A stretch of 64,000 bases of DNA from Strigamia acuminata (taxonomy: Eukaryota > Arthropoda > Chilopoda > Geophilomorpha > Linotaeniidae), in assembly GCA_949358305.1 (NCBI GenBank), contig OX442316.1, forward strand, positions 434,001-498,000. Direction: 5' to 3'. The position numbers and the translations under genes were made by a program. This document shows, in pieces, positions 10,276 to 25,000 of this stretch. How positions within the stretch are numbered: position 1 is the stretch's first letter; each line of letters opens with the position of its first letter. The notes beneath the pieces were generated by a model, which worked only from the letters and a program-made list of their open reading frames with translations, was not told where the DNA came from and made no database searches.

Positions 10276-11515
10276 TGAAAGTTCAGAAATAGTGTTTAAA
10301 CCTTAGTAGAAGGCTCCAATGTAAGTTTTAGAAACATCCAACCGATGATTTGGTTGAATAGACTTTTGATCTCATCACAGTTGACTTAGCACAAACACCA
10401 CAAGTCCAATGTCTCTGAATGTTCAGAAATAGTGTTTAAACCTTAGTAGAAGCCTTCAATATAAGTTTTAGCAACACCCAAGCATTAAATTTTGAAGAAA
10501 AAAATTTTGAGCTTATTTCACATCGCAGTTGACTTAGCACAAACACCACAAGACCAATGTCTCTAAATGTTCAGAAATAGTGTTTAAACCTTAGTAGAAG
10601 GCTCCAATGTAAGTTTTAGAAACATCCAACCAATGATTTGGGAGAATAGACTTTTGATCTCATCACAGTTGACTTAGCACAAACACCACAAGACCAATGT
10701 CTCTGAATGTTCAGAAATAGTGTTTAAACCTTAGTAGAAGGCTTCAATGTAAGTTTTAGAAACATCCAACCAATGATTTGGGAGAATAGACTTTGATCTC
10801 ATCACAGTTGATTTAGCACAAACACCACAAGACCAATGTCTCTGAATGTTCAGAAATAGTGTTTAAACCTTAGTAGAAGGCTCCAATGTAAGTTTTAGAA
10901 ACATCCAACCGATGATTTGGGAGAATCGACTTTTGATCTCATCACAGTTGACTTAGCACAAACACCACAAGACCAATGTCTCTGAACGTTCAGAAATAGT
11001 GTTTAAACCTTAGTAGAAGGCTCCAATGTAAGTTTTAGAAACATCCAACCAATGATTTGGGAGAATAGACTTTTGATCTCATCACAGTTGACTTAGCACA
11101 AACACCACGAGACCAATGTCTCTGAATGTTCAGAAATAATGTTTAAACCTTAGTAGAAGCCTTCAATATAAGTTTTAGCAACACCCAAGCAATAAATTTT
11201 GAAAAAAAAATTTTGAGCTTATTTCACATCGCAGTTGACTTAGCACAAACACCACAAGACCAATGTCTCTAAATGTTCAGAAATAGTGTTTAAACCTTAG
11301 TAGAAGGCTCCAATGTAAGTTTTAGAAACATCCAACCAATGATTTGGGAGAATAGACTTTTGATCTCATCACAGTTGACTTAGCACAAACACCACAAGAC
11401 CAATGTCTCTGAATGTTCAGAAATAGTGTTTAAACCTTAGTAGAAGGCTCCAATGTAAGTTTTAGAAACATCCAACCGATGATTTGGGAGAATCGACTTT
11501 TGATCTCATCACAGT

Positions 11516-14500
11516 TGACTTAGCACAAACACCACAAGACCAATGTCTCTGAATGTTCAGAAATAGTGTTTAAACCTTAGTAGAAGGCTCCAATGTAAGT
11601 TTTAGAAACATCCAACCAATGATTTGGGAGAATAGACTTTTGATCTCATCACAGTTGACTTAGCACAAACACCACAAGACCAATGTCTCTGAATGTTCAG
11701 AAATAGTGTTTAAACCTTAGTAGAAGGCTCCAATGTAAGTTTTAGAAACATCCAACCAATGATTTGGGAGAATAAACTTTTGATCTGATCACAGTTGACT
11801 TAGCACAAACACCACAAGTCCAATGTCTCTGAATGTTTAGAAATAGTGTTTAAACCTTAGTAGAAGCCTTCAATATAAGTTTTAGCAACACCCAAGCAAT
11901 AAATTTTGAAAAAAAAATTTTGAGCTTATTTCACATTGCAGTTGACTTAGCACAAACACCACAAGACCAATGTCTCTGAATGTTCAGAAATAGTGTTTAA
12001 ACCTTAGTAGAAGACTCCAATGTAAGTTTTAGAAACATCCAACCAATGATTTGGGAGAATAGACTTTTGATCTCATCACAGTTGACTTAGCACAAACACC
12101 ACAAGTCCAATGTCTCTGAATGTTTAGAAATAGTGTTTAAACCTTAGTAGAAGCCTTCAATATAAGTTTTAGCAACACCCAAGCAATAAATTTTGAAAAA
12201 AAAATTTTGAGCTTATTTCACATCGCAGTTGACTTAGCACAAACACCACAAGACCAATGTCTCTGAATGTTCAGAAATAGTGTTTAAACCTTAGTAGAAG
12301 GCTCCAATGTAAGTTTTAGAAACATCCAACCGATGATTTGGGCGAATAGACTTTTGATCTCATCACAGTTGACTTAGCACAAACACCACAAGACCAATGT
12401 CTCTGAATGTTCAGAAATAGTGTTTAAACCTTAGTAGAAGGCTCCAATGTAAGTTTTAGAAACATTCAACCGATGATTTGGGAGAATAGACTTTTGATCT
12501 CATCACAGTTGACTTAGCACAAACACCACAAGACCAATGTCTCTGAACGTTCAGAAATAGTGTTTAAACTTTAGTAGAAGGCTCCAATGTAAGTTTTAGA
12601 AACATCCAACCAATGATTTGGGAGAATAAACTTTTGATCTGATCACAGTTGACTTAGCACAAACACCACAAGTCCAATGTCTCTGAATGTTTAGAAATAG
12701 TGTTTAAACCTTAGTAGAAGCCTTCAATATAAGTTTTAGCAACACCCAAGCAATAAATTTTGAAAAAAAAATTTTGAGCTTATTTCACATTGCAGTTGAC
12801 TTAGCACAAACACCACAAGACCAATGTCTCTGAATGTTCAGAAATAGTGTTTAAACCTTAGTAGAAGGCTCCAATGTAAGTTTTAGAAACATCCAACCAA
12901 TGATTTGGGAGAATAGACTTTTGATCTCATCACAGTTGACTTAGCACAAACACCACAAGACCAATGTCTCTAAATGTTCAGAAATAGTGTTTAAACCTTA
13001 GTAGAAGGCTCCAATGTAAGTTTTAGAAACATCCAACCAATGATTTGGGAGAATAGACTTTTGATCTCATCACAGTTGACTTAGCACAAACACCACAAGA
13101 CCAATGTCTCTGAATGTTCAGAAATAGTGTTTAAACCTTAGTAGAAGGCTCCAATGTAAGTTTTAGAAACATCCAACCAATGATTTGGGAGAATAGACTT
13201 TGATCTCATCACAGTTGACTTAGCACAAACACCACAAGACCAATGTCTCTGAATGTTCAGAAATAGTGTTTAAACCTTAGTAGAAGCCTTCAATGTAAGT
13301 TTTAGCAACATCCAAGCAATGATTTGGGAGAATAGACTTTTGATCTCATCACAGTTGACTTAGCACAAACACCACAAAACCAATGTCTCTGAATGTTCAG
13401 AAATAGTGTTTAAACCTTAGTAGAAGGCTCCAATGTAAGTTTTAGAAACATCCAACCAATGATTTGGGAGAATAGACTTTTGATCTCATCACAGTTGACT
13501 TAGCACAAACACCACAAGACCAATGTCTCTGAATGTTCAGAAATAGTGTTTAAACCTTAGTAGAAGGCTCCAATGTAAGTTTTAGAAACATCCAACCGAT
13601 GATTTGGGAGAATTGACTTTTGATCTCATCACAGTTGACTTAGCACAAACACCACAAGACCAATGTCTCTGAATGTTCAGAAATAGTGTTTAAACCTTAG
13701 TAGAAGGCTCCAATGTAAGTTTTAGAAACATCCAACCAATGATTTGGGAGAATAGACTTTTGATCTCATCACAGTTGACTTAGCACAAACACCACAAGAC
13801 CAATGTCTCTGAACGTTCAGAAATAGTGTTTAAACCTTAGTAGAAGCCTTCAATATAAGTTTTAGCAACACCCAAGCATTAAATTTTGAAAAAAAAATTT
13901 TGAGCTTATTTCACATCGCAGTTGACTTAGCACAAACACCACAAGACCAATGTCTCTGAATGTTCAGAAATAGTGTTTAAACCTTAGTAGAAGGCTCCAA
14001 TGTAAGTTTTAGAAACATCCAACCAATGATTTGGGAGAATAGACTTTTGATCTCATCACAGTTGACTTAGCACAAACACCACAAGACCAATGTCTCTGAA
14101 CGTTCAGAAATAGTGTTTAAACTTTAGTAGAAGGCTCCAATGTAAGTTTTAGAAACATCCAACCAATGATTTGGGAGAATAAACTTTTGATCTGATCACA
14201 GTTGACTTAGCACAAACACCACAAGTCCAATGTCTCTGAATGTTTAGAAATAGTGTTTAAACCTTAGTAGAAGCCTTCAATATAAGTTTTAGCAACACCC
14301 AAGCAATAAATTTTGAAAAAAAAATTTTGAGCTTATTTCACATTGCAGTTGACTTAGCACAAACACCACAAGACCAATGTCTCTGAATGTTCAGAAATAG
14401 TGTTTAAACCTTAGTAGAAGGCTCCAATGTAAGTTTTAGAAACATCCAACCAATGATTTGGGAGAATAGACTTTTGATCTCATCACAGTTGACTTAGCAC

Positions 14501-14629
14501 AAACACCACAAGTCCAATGTCTCTGAATGTTTAGAAATAGTGTTTAAACCTTAGTAGAAGCCTTCAATATAAGTTTTAGCAACACCCAAGCAATAAATTT
14601 TGAAAAAAAAATTTTGAGCTTATTTCACA
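11516..14629 (+). repeat. 3.1-kb block copied at +11,601 bp
   Basis: The partner is about 23,117-26,230. GAAGACTCC (12,010 and 23,611), GAATTGAC (13,611 and 25,212), and GAACG with a GCATTAAATT L tail (13,811 and 25,412) line up exactly. A middle copy of the right part, about 12,140-14,629, is at 18,507-20,996 (+6,367 bp). The copies end where the later ones carry AGATTAATG. Confidence 0.82.
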
Positions 14630-15615
14630 TTGCAGTTGACTTAGCACAAACACCACAAGACCAATGTCTCTGAATGTTCAGAAATAGTGTTTAAACCTTA
14701 GTAGAAGGCTCCAATGTAAGTTTTAGAAACATCCAACCAATGATTTGGGAGAATAGACTTTTGATCTCATCACAGTTGACTTAGCACAAACACCACAAGT
14801 CCAATGTCTCTGAATGTTTAGAAATAGTGTTTAAACCTTAGTAGAAGCCTTCAATATAAGTTTTAGCAACACCCAAGCAATAAATTTTGAAAAAAAAATT
14901 TTGAGCTTATTTCACATCGCAGTTGACTTAGCACAAACACCACAAGATTAATGTCTCTGAATGTTCAGAAATAGTGTTTAAACCTTAGTAGAAGGCTCCA
15001 ATGTAAGTTTTAGAAACATCCAACCAATGATTTGGGAGAATAGACTTTTGATCTCATCACAGTTGACTTAGCACAAACACCACAAGACCAATGTCTCTGA
15101 ATGTTCAGAAATAGTGTTTAAACCTTAGTAGAAGGCTCCAATGTAAGTTTTAGAAACATCCAACCAATGATTTGGGAGAATAGACTTTGATCTCATCACA
15201 GTTGACTTAGCACAAACACCACAAGACCAATGTCTCTGAATGTTCAGAAATAGTGTTTAAACCTTAGTAGAAGCCTTCAATGTAAGTTTTAGCAACATCC
15301 AAGCAATGATTTGGGAGAATAGACTTTTGATCTCATCACAGTTGACTTAGCACAAACACCACAAAACCAATGTCTCTGAATGTTCAGAAATAGTGTTTAA
15401 ACCTTAGTAGAAGGCTCCAATGTAAGTTTTAGAAACATCCAACCAATGATTTGGGAGAATAGACTTTTGATCTCATCACAGTTGACTTAGCACAAACACC
15501 ACAAGACCAATGTCTCTGAATGTTCAGAAATAGTGTTTAAACCTTAGTAGAAGGCTCCAATGTAAGTTTTAGAAACATCCAACCGATGATTTGGGAGAAT
15601 TGACTTTTGATCTCA

Positions 15616-18379
15616 TCACAGTTGACTTAGCACAAACACCACAAGACCAATGTCTCTGAATGTTCAGAAATAGTGTTTAAACCTTAGTAGAAGGCTCCAA
15701 TGTAAGTTTTAGAAACATCCAACCAATGATTTGGGAGAATAGACTTTTGATCTCATCACAGTTGACTTAGCACAAACACCACAAGACCAATGTCTCTGAA
15801 CGTTCAGAAATAGTGTTTAAACTTTAGTAGAAGGCTCCAATGTAAGTTTTAGAAACATCCAACCAATGATTTGGGAGAATAAACTTTTGATCTGATCACA
15901 GTTGACTTAGCACAAACACCACAAGTCCAATGTCTCTGAATGTTTAGAAATAGTGTTTAAACCTTAGTAGAAGCCTTCAATATAAGTTTTAGCAACACCC
16001 AAGCAATAAATTTTGAAAAAAAAATTTTGAGCTTATTTCACATTGCAGTTGACTTAGCACAAACACCACAAGACCAATGTCTCTGAATGTTCAGAAATAG
16101 TGTTTAAACCTTAGTAGAAGGCTCCAATGTAAGTTTTAGAAACATCCAACCAATGATTTGGGAGAATAGACTTTTGATCTCATCACAGTTGACTTAGCAC
16201 AAACACCACAAGTCCAATGTCTCTGAATGTTTAGAAATAGTGTTTAAACCTTAGTAGAAGCCTTCAATATAAGTTTTAGCAACACCCAAGCAATAAATTT
16301 TGAAAAAAAAATTTTGAGCTTATTTCACATCGCAGTTGACTTAGCACAAACACCACAAGATTAATGTCTCTGAATGTTCAGAAATAGTGTTTAAACCTTA
16401 GTAGAAGGCTCCAATGTAAGTTTTAGAAACATCCAACCGATGATTTGGGCGAATAGACTTTTGATCTCATCACAGTTGACTTAGCACAAACACCACAAGA
16501 CCAATGTCTCTGAACGTTCAGAAATAGTGTTTAAACTTTAGTAGAAGGCTCCAATGTAAGTTTTAGAAACATCCAACCAATGATTTGGGAGAATAAACTT
16601 TTGATCTGATCACAGTTGACTTAGCACAAACACCACAAGTCCAATGTCTCTGAATGTTTAGAAATAGTGTTTAAACCTTAGTAGAAGCCTTCAATATAAG
16701 TTTTAGCAACACCCAAGCAATAAATTTTGAAAAAAAAATTTTGAGCTTATTTCACATCGCAGTTGACTTAGCACAAACACCACAAGACCAATGTTTCTGA
16801 ATGTTCAGAAATAGTGTTTAAACCTTAGTAGAAGGCTCCAATGTAAGTTTTAGAAACATCCAACCGATGATTTGGGCGAATAGACTTTTGATCTCATCAC
16901 AGTTGACTTAGCACAAACACCACAAGACCAATGTCTCTGAATGTTCAGAAATAGTGTTTAAACCTTAGTAGAAGGCTCCAATGTAAGTTTTAGAAACATT
17001 CAACCGATGATTTGGGAGAATAGACTTTTGATCTCATCACAGTTGACTTAGCACAAACACCACAAGACCAATGTCTCTGAATGTTCAGAAATAGTGTTTA
17101 AACTTTAGTAGAAGGCTCCAATGTAAGTTTTAGAAACATCCAACCAATGATTTGGGAGAATAAACTTTTGATCTCATCACAGTTGACTTAGCACAAACAC
17201 CACAAGTCCAATGTCTCTGAATGTTCAGAAATAGTGTTTAAACCTTAGTAGAAGGCTCCAATGTAAGTTTTAGAAACATCCAACCAATGATTTGGGAGAA
17301 TAGACTTTTGATCTCATCACAGTTGACTTAGCACAAACACCACAAAACCAATGTTTCTGAATGTTCAGAAATAGTGTTTAAACCTTAGTAGAAGGCTCCA
17401 ATGTAAGTTTTAGAAACATCCAACCAATGATTTGGGAGAATAGACTTTTGATCTCATCACAGTTGACTTAGCACAAACACCACAAGACCAATGTCTCTGA
17501 ATGTTCAGAAATAGTGTTTAAACCTTAGTAGAAGGCTCCAATGTAAGTTTTAGAAACATCCAACCGATAATTTGGGAGAATAGACTTTTGATCTCATCAC
17601 AGTTGACTTAGCACAAACACCACAAGACCAATGTTTCTGAATGTTCAGAAATAGTGTTTAAACCTTAGTAGAAGGCTCTAATGTAAGTTTTAGAAACATT
17701 CAACCGATGATTTGGGAGAATAGACTTTTGATCTCATCACAGTTGACTTAGCACAAACACCACAAGACCAATGTCTCTGAAAGTTCAGAAATAGTGTTTA
17801 AACCTTAGTAGAAGGCTCCAATGTAAGTTTTAGAAACATCCAACCGATGATTTGGTTGAATAGACTTTTGATCTCATCACAGTTGACTTAGCACAAACAC
17901 CACAAGTCCAATGTCTCTGAATGTTCAGAAATAGTGTTTAAACCTTAGTAGAAGCCTTCAATATAAGTTTTAGCAACACCCAAGCATTAAATTTTGAAAA
18001 AAAAATTTTGAGCTTATTTCACATCGCAGTTGACTTAGCACAAACACCACAAGACCAATGTCTCTAAATGTTCAGAAATAGTGTTTAAACCTTAGTAGAA
18101 GGCTCCAATGTAAGTTTTAGAAACATCCAACCAATGATTTGGGAGAATAGACTTTTGATCTCATCACAGTTGACTTAGCACAAACACCACAAGACCAATG
18201 TCTCTGAATGTTCAGAAATAGTGTTTAAACCTTAGTAGAAGGCTTCAATGTAAGTTTTAGAAACATCCAACCAATGATTTGGGAGAATAGACTTTGATCT
18301 CATCACAGTTGACTTAGCACAAACACCACAAGACCAATGTTTCTGAATGTTCAGAAATAGTGTTTAAACCTTAGTAGAA
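15616..18379 (+). repeat. 2.8-kb block copied at +4,667 bp
   Basis: The partner is 20,283-23,046. Shared marks: AGATTAATG (16,357 and 21,024), GATAATTTG (17,566 and 22,233), GGTTGAATAG (17,854 and 22,521), GGCTCTAATG, GAAAG and a GCATTAAATT L tail. The left copy continues into GCCTTCAATG, the right one into GGCTCCAATG, which marks the end. Confidence 0.86.
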
Positions 18380-18509
18380 GCCTTCAATGTAAGTTTTAGC
18401 AACATCCAAGCAATGATTTGGGAGAATAGACTTTTGATCTCATCACAGTTGACTTAGCACAAACACCACAAAACCAATGTTTCTGAATGTTCAGAAATAG
18501 TGTTTAAAC

Positions 18510-21500
18510 CTTAGTAGAAGCCTTCAATATAAGTTTTAGCAACACCCAAGCAATAAATTTTGAAAAAAAAATTTTGAGCTTATTTCACATCGCAGTTGAC
18601 TTAGCACAAACACCACAAGACCAATGTCTCTGAATGTTCAGAAATAGTGTTTAAACCTTAGTAGAAGGCTCCAATGTAAGTTTTAGAAACATCCAACCGA
18701 TGATTTGGGCGAATAGACTTTTGATCTCATCACAGTTGACTTAGCACAAACACCACAAGACCAATGTCTCTGAATGTTCAGAAATAGTGTTTAAACCTTA
18801 GTAGAAGGCTCCAATGTAAGTTTTAGAAACATTCAACCGATGATTTGGGAGAATAGACTTTTGATCTCATCACAGTTGACTTAGCACAAACACCACAAGA
18901 CCAATGTCTCTGAACGTTCAGAAATAGTGTTTAAACTTTAGTAGAAGGCTCCAATGTAAGTTTTAGAAACATCCAACCAATGATTTGGGAGAATAAACTT
19001 TTGATCTGATCACAGTTGACTTAGCACAAACACCACAAGTCCAATGTCTCTGAATGTTTAGAAATAGTGTTTAAACCTTAGTAGAAGCCTTCAATATAAG
19101 TTTTAGCAACACCCAAGCAATAAATTTTGAAAAAAAAATTTTGAGCTTATTTCACATTGCAGTTGACTTAGCACAAACACCACAAGACCAATGTCTCTGA
19201 ATGTTCAGAAATAGTGTTTAAACCTTAGTAGAAGGCTCCAATGTAAGTTTTAGAAACATCCAACCAATGATTTGGGAGAATAGACTTTTGATCTCATCAC
19301 AGTTGACTTAGCACAAACACCACAAGACCAATGTCTCTAAATGTTCAGAAATAGTGTTTAAACCTTAGTAGAAGGCTCCAATGTAAGTTTTAGAAACATC
19401 CAACCAATGATTTGGGAGAATAGACTTTTGATCTCATCACAGTTGACTTAGCACAAACACCACAAGACCAATGTCTCTGAATGTTCAGAAATAGTGTTTA
19501 AACCTTAGTAGAAGGCTCCAATGTAAGTTTTAGAAACATCCAACCAATGATTTGGGAGAATAGACTTTGATCTCATCACAGTTGACTTAGCACAAACACC
19601 ACAAGACCAATGTCTCTGAATGTTCAGAAATAGTGTTTAAACCTTAGTAGAAGCCTTCAATGTAAGTTTTAGCAACATCCAAGCAATGATTTGGGAGAAT
19701 AGACTTTTGATCTCATCACAGTTGACTTAGCACAAACACCACAAAACCAATGTCTCTGAATGTTCAGAAATAGTGTTTAAACCTTAGTAGAAGGCTCCAA
19801 TGTAAGTTTTAGAAACATCCAACCAATGATTTGGGAGAATAGACTTTTGATCTCATCACAGTTGACTTAGCACAAACACCACAAGACCAATGTCTCTGAA
19901 TGTTCAGAAATAGTGTTTAAACCTTAGTAGAAGGCTCCAATGTAAGTTTTAGAAACATCCAACCGATGATTTGGGAGAATTGACTTTTGATCTCATCACA
20001 GTTGACTTAGCACAAACACCACAAGACCAATGTCTCTGAATGTTCAGAAATAGTGTTTAAACCTTAGTAGAAGGCTCCAATGTAAGTTTTAGAAACATCC
20101 AACCAATGATTTGGGAGAATAGACTTTTGATCTCATCACAGTTGACTTAGCACAAACACCACAAGACCAATGTCTCTGAACGTTCAGAAATAGTGTTTAA
20201 ACCTTAGTAGAAGCCTTCAATATAAGTTTTAGCAACACCCAAGCATTAAATTTTGAAAAAAAAATTTTGAGCTTATTTCACATCGCAGTTGACTTAGCAC
20301 AAACACCACAAGACCAATGTCTCTGAATGTTCAGAAATAGTGTTTAAACCTTAGTAGAAGGCTCCAATGTAAGTTTTAGAAACATCCAACCAATGATTTG
20401 GGAGAATAGACTTTTGATCTCATCACAGTTGACTTAGCACAAACACCACAAGACCAATGTCTCTGAACGTTCAGAAATAGTGTTTAAACTTTAGTAGAAG
20501 GCTCCAATGTAAGTTTTAGAAACATCCAACCAATGATTTGGGAGAATAAACTTTTGATCTGATCACAGTTGACTTAGCACAAACACCACAAGTCCAATGT
20601 CTCTGAATGTTTAGAAATAGTGTTTAAACCTTAGTAGAAGCCTTCAATATAAGTTTTAGCAACACCCAAGCAATAAATTTTGAAAAAAAAATTTTGAGCT
20701 TATTTCACATTGCAGTTGACTTAGCACAAACACCACAAGACCAATGTCTCTGAATGTTCAGAAATAGTGTTTAAACCTTAGTAGAAGGCTCCAATGTAAG
20801 TTTTAGAAACATCCAACCAATGATTTGGGAGAATAGACTTTTGATCTCATCACAGTTGACTTAGCACAAACACCACAAGTCCAATGTCTCTGAATGTTTA
20901 GAAATAGTGTTTAAACCTTAGTAGAAGCCTTCAATATAAGTTTTAGCAACACCCAAGCAATAAATTTTGAAAAAAAAATTTTGAGCTTATTTCACATCGC
21001 AGTTGACTTAGCACAAACACCACAAGATTAATGTCTCTGAATGTTCAGAAATAGTGTTTAAACCTTAGTAGAAGGCTCCAATGTAAGTTTTAGAAACATC
21101 CAACCGATGATTTGGGCGAATAGACTTTTGATCTCATCACAGTTGACTTAGCACAAACACCACAAGACCAATGTCTCTGAACGTTCAGAAATAGTGTTTA
21201 AACTTTAGTAGAAGGCTCCAATGTAAGTTTTAGAAACATCCAACCAATGATTTGGGAGAATAAACTTTTGATCTGATCACAGTTGACTTAGCACAAACAC
21301 CACAAGTCCAATGTTCTTGAATGTTTAGAAATAGTGTTTAAACCTTAGTAGAAGCCTTCAATATAAGTTTTAGCAACACCCAAGCAATAAATTTTGAAAA
21401 AAAAATTTTGAGCTTATTTCACATCGCAGTTGACTTAGCACAAACACCACAAGACCAATGTTTCTGAATGTTCAGAAATAGTGTTTAAACCTTAGTAGAA

Positions 21501-22095
21501 GGCTCCAATGTAAGTTTTAGAAACATCCAACCGATGATTTGGGCGAATAGACTTTTGATCTCATCACAGTTGACTTAGCACAAACACCACAAGACCAATG
21601 TCTCTGAATGTTCAGAAATAGTGTTTAAACCTTAGTAGAAGGCTCCAATGTAAGTTTTAGAAACATTCAACCGATGATTTGGGAGAATAGACTTTTGATC
21701 TCATCACAGTTGACTTAGCACAAACACCACAAGACCAATGTCTCTGAATGTTCAGAAATAGTGTTTAAACTTTAGTAGAAGGCTCCAATGTAAGTTTTAG
21801 AAACATCCAACCAATGATTTGGGAGAATAAACTTTTGATCTCATCACAGTTGACTTAGCACAAACACCACAAGTCCAATGTCTCTGAATGTTCAGAAATA
21901 GTGTTTAAACCTTAGTAGAAGGCTCCAATGTAAGTTTTAGAAACATCCAACCAATGATTTGGGAGAATAGACTTTTGATCTCATCACAGTTGACTTAGCA
22001 CAAACACCACAAAACCAATGTTTCTGAATGTTCAGAAATAGTGTTTAAACCTTAGTAGAAGGCTCCAATGTAAGTTTTAGAAACATCCAACCAAT
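18510..22095 (+). repeat. 3.6-kb block copied at +5,234 bp
   Basis: The partner is about 23,744-27,329. AGATTAATG (21,024 and 26,258) and all L tails between match in order. Differences noticed: AGACC versus AAACC near 21,170, TGTTCTTGAATG near 21,314 (only here) versus TGTCTCTGAATG, GAATG versus GAACG near 21,469, and TTTTAGAAAC versus TTTTAAAAAC near 21,798. Confidence 0.84.
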
Positions 22096-25000
22096 GATTT
22101 GGGAGAATAGACTTTTGATCTCATCACAGTTGACTTAGCACAAACACCACAAGACCAATGTCTCTGAATGTTCAGAAATAGTGTTTAAACCTTAGTAGAA
22201 GGCTCCAATGTAAGTTTTAGAAACATCCAACCGATAATTTGGGAGAATAGACTTTTGATCTCATCACAGTTGACTTAGCACAAACACCACAAGACCAATG
22301 TTTCTGAATGTTCAGAAATAGTGTTTAAACCTTAGTAGAAGGCTCTAATGTAAGTTTTAGAAACATTCAACCGATGATTTGGGAGAATAGACTTTTGATC
22401 TCATCACAGTTGACTTAGCACAAACACCACAAGACCAATGTCTCTGAAAGTTCAGAAATAGTGTTTAAACCTTAGTAGAAGGCTCCAATGTAAGTTTTAG
22501 AAACATCCAACCGATGATTTGGTTGAATAGACTTTTGATCTCATCACAGTTGACTTAGCACAAACACCACAAGTCCAATGTCTCTGAATGTTCAGAAATA
22601 GTGTTTAAACCTTAGTAGAAGCCTTCAATATAAGTTTTAGCAACACCCAAGCATTAAATTTTGAAAAAAAAATTTTGAGCTTATTTCACATCGCAGTTGA
22701 CTTAGCACAAACACCACAAGACCAATGTCTCTAAATGTTCAGAAATAGTGTTTAAACCTTAGTAGAAGGCTCCAATGTAAGTTTTAGAAACATCCAACCA
22801 ATGATTTGGGAGAATAGACTTTTGATCTCATCACAGTTGACTTAGCACAAACACCACAAGACCAATGTCTCTGAATGTTCAGAAATAGTGTTTAAACCTT
22901 AGTAGAAGGCTTCAATGTAAGTTTTAGAAACATCCAACCAATGATTTGGGAGAATAGACTTTGATCTCATCACAGTTGACTTAGCACAAACACCACAAGA
23001 CCAATGTTTCTGAATGTTCAGAAATAGTGTTTAAACCTTAGTAGAAGGCTCCAATGTAAGTTTTAGAAACATCCAACCAATGATTTGGGAGAATAGACTT
23101 TTGATCTCATCACAGTTGACTTAGCACAAACACCACAAGACCAATGTCTCTGAATGTTCAGAAATAGTGTTTAAACCTTAGTAGAAGGCTCCAATGTAAG
23201 TTTTAGAAACATCCAACCAATGATTTGGGAGAATAGACTTTTGATCTCATCACAGTTGACTTAGCACAAACACCACAAGACCAATGTCTCTGAATGTTCA
23301 GAAATAGTGTTTAAACCTTAGTAGAAGGCTCCAATGTAAGTTTTAGAAACATCCAACCAATGATTTGGGAGAATAAACTTTTGATCTGATCACAGTTGAC
23401 TTAGCACAAACACCACAAGTCCAATGTCTCTGAATGTTTAGAAATAGTGTTTAAACCTTAGTAGAAGCCTTCAATATAAGTTTTAGCAACACCCAAGCAA
23501 TAAATTTTGAAAAAAAAATTTTGAGCTTATTTCACATTGCAGTTGACTTAGCACAAACACCACAAGACCAATGTCTCTGAATGTTCAGAAATAGTGTTTA
23601 AACCTTAGTAGAAGACTCCAATGTAAGTTTTAGAAACATCCAACCAATGATTTGGGAGAATAGACTTTTGATCTCATCACAGTTGACTTAGCACAAACAC
23701 CACAAGTCCAATGTCTCTGAATGTTTAGAAATAGTGTTTAAACCTTAGTAGAAGCCTTCAATATAAGTTTTAGCAACACCCAAGCAATAAATTTTGAAAA
23801 AAAAATTTTGAGCTTATTTCACATCGCAGTTGACTTAGCACAAACACCACAAGACCAATGTCTCTGAATGTTCAGAAATAGTGTTTAAACCTTAGTAGAA
23901 GGCTCCAATGTAAGTTTTAGAAACATCCAACCGATGATTTGGGCGAATAGACTTTTGATCTCATCACAGTTGACTTAGCACAAACACCACAAGACCAATG
24001 TCTCTGAATGTTCAGAAATAGTGTTTAAACCTTAGTAGAAGGCTCCAATGTAAGTTTTAGAAACATTCAACCGATGATTTGGGAGAATAGACTTTTGATC
24101 TCATCACAGTTGACTTAGCACAAACACCACAAGACCAATGTCTCTGAACGTTCAGAAATAGTGTTTAAACTTTAGTAGAAGGCTCCAATGTAAGTTTTAG
24201 AAACATCCAACCAATGATTTGGGAGAATAAACTTTTGATCTGATCACAGTTGACTTAGCACAAACACCACAAGTCCAATGTCTCTGAATGTTTAGAAATA
24301 GTGTTTAAACCTTAGTAGAAGCCTTCAATATAAGTTTTAGCAACACCCAAGCAATAAATTTTGAAAAAAAAATTTTGAGCTTATTTCACATTGCAGTTGA
24401 CTTAGCACAAACACCACAAGACCAATGTCTCTGAATGTTCAGAAATAGTGTTTAAACCTTAGTAGAAGGCTCCAATGTAAGTTTTAGAAACATCCAACCA
24501 ATGATTTGGGAGAATAGACTTTTGATCTCATCACAGTTGACTTAGCACAAACACCACAAGACCAATGTCTCTAAATGTTCAGAAATAGTGTTTAAACCTT
24601 AGTAGAAGGCTCCAATGTAAGTTTTAGAAACATCCAACCAATGATTTGGGAGAATAGACTTTTGATCTCATCACAGTTGACTTAGCACAAACACCACAAG
24701 ACCAATGTCTCTGAATGTTCAGAAATAGTGTTTAAACCTTAGTAGAAGGCTCCAATGTAAGTTTTAGAAACATCCAACCAATGATTTGGGAGAATAGACT
24801 TTGATCTCATCACAGTTGACTTAGCACAAACACCACAAGACCAATGTCTCTGAATGTTCAGAAATAGTGTTTAAACCTTAGTAGAAGCCTTCAATGTAAG
24901 TTTTAGCAACATCCAAGCAATGATTTGGGAGAATAGACTTTTGATCTCATCACAGTTGACTTAGCACAAACACCACAAAACCAATGTCTCTGAATGTTCA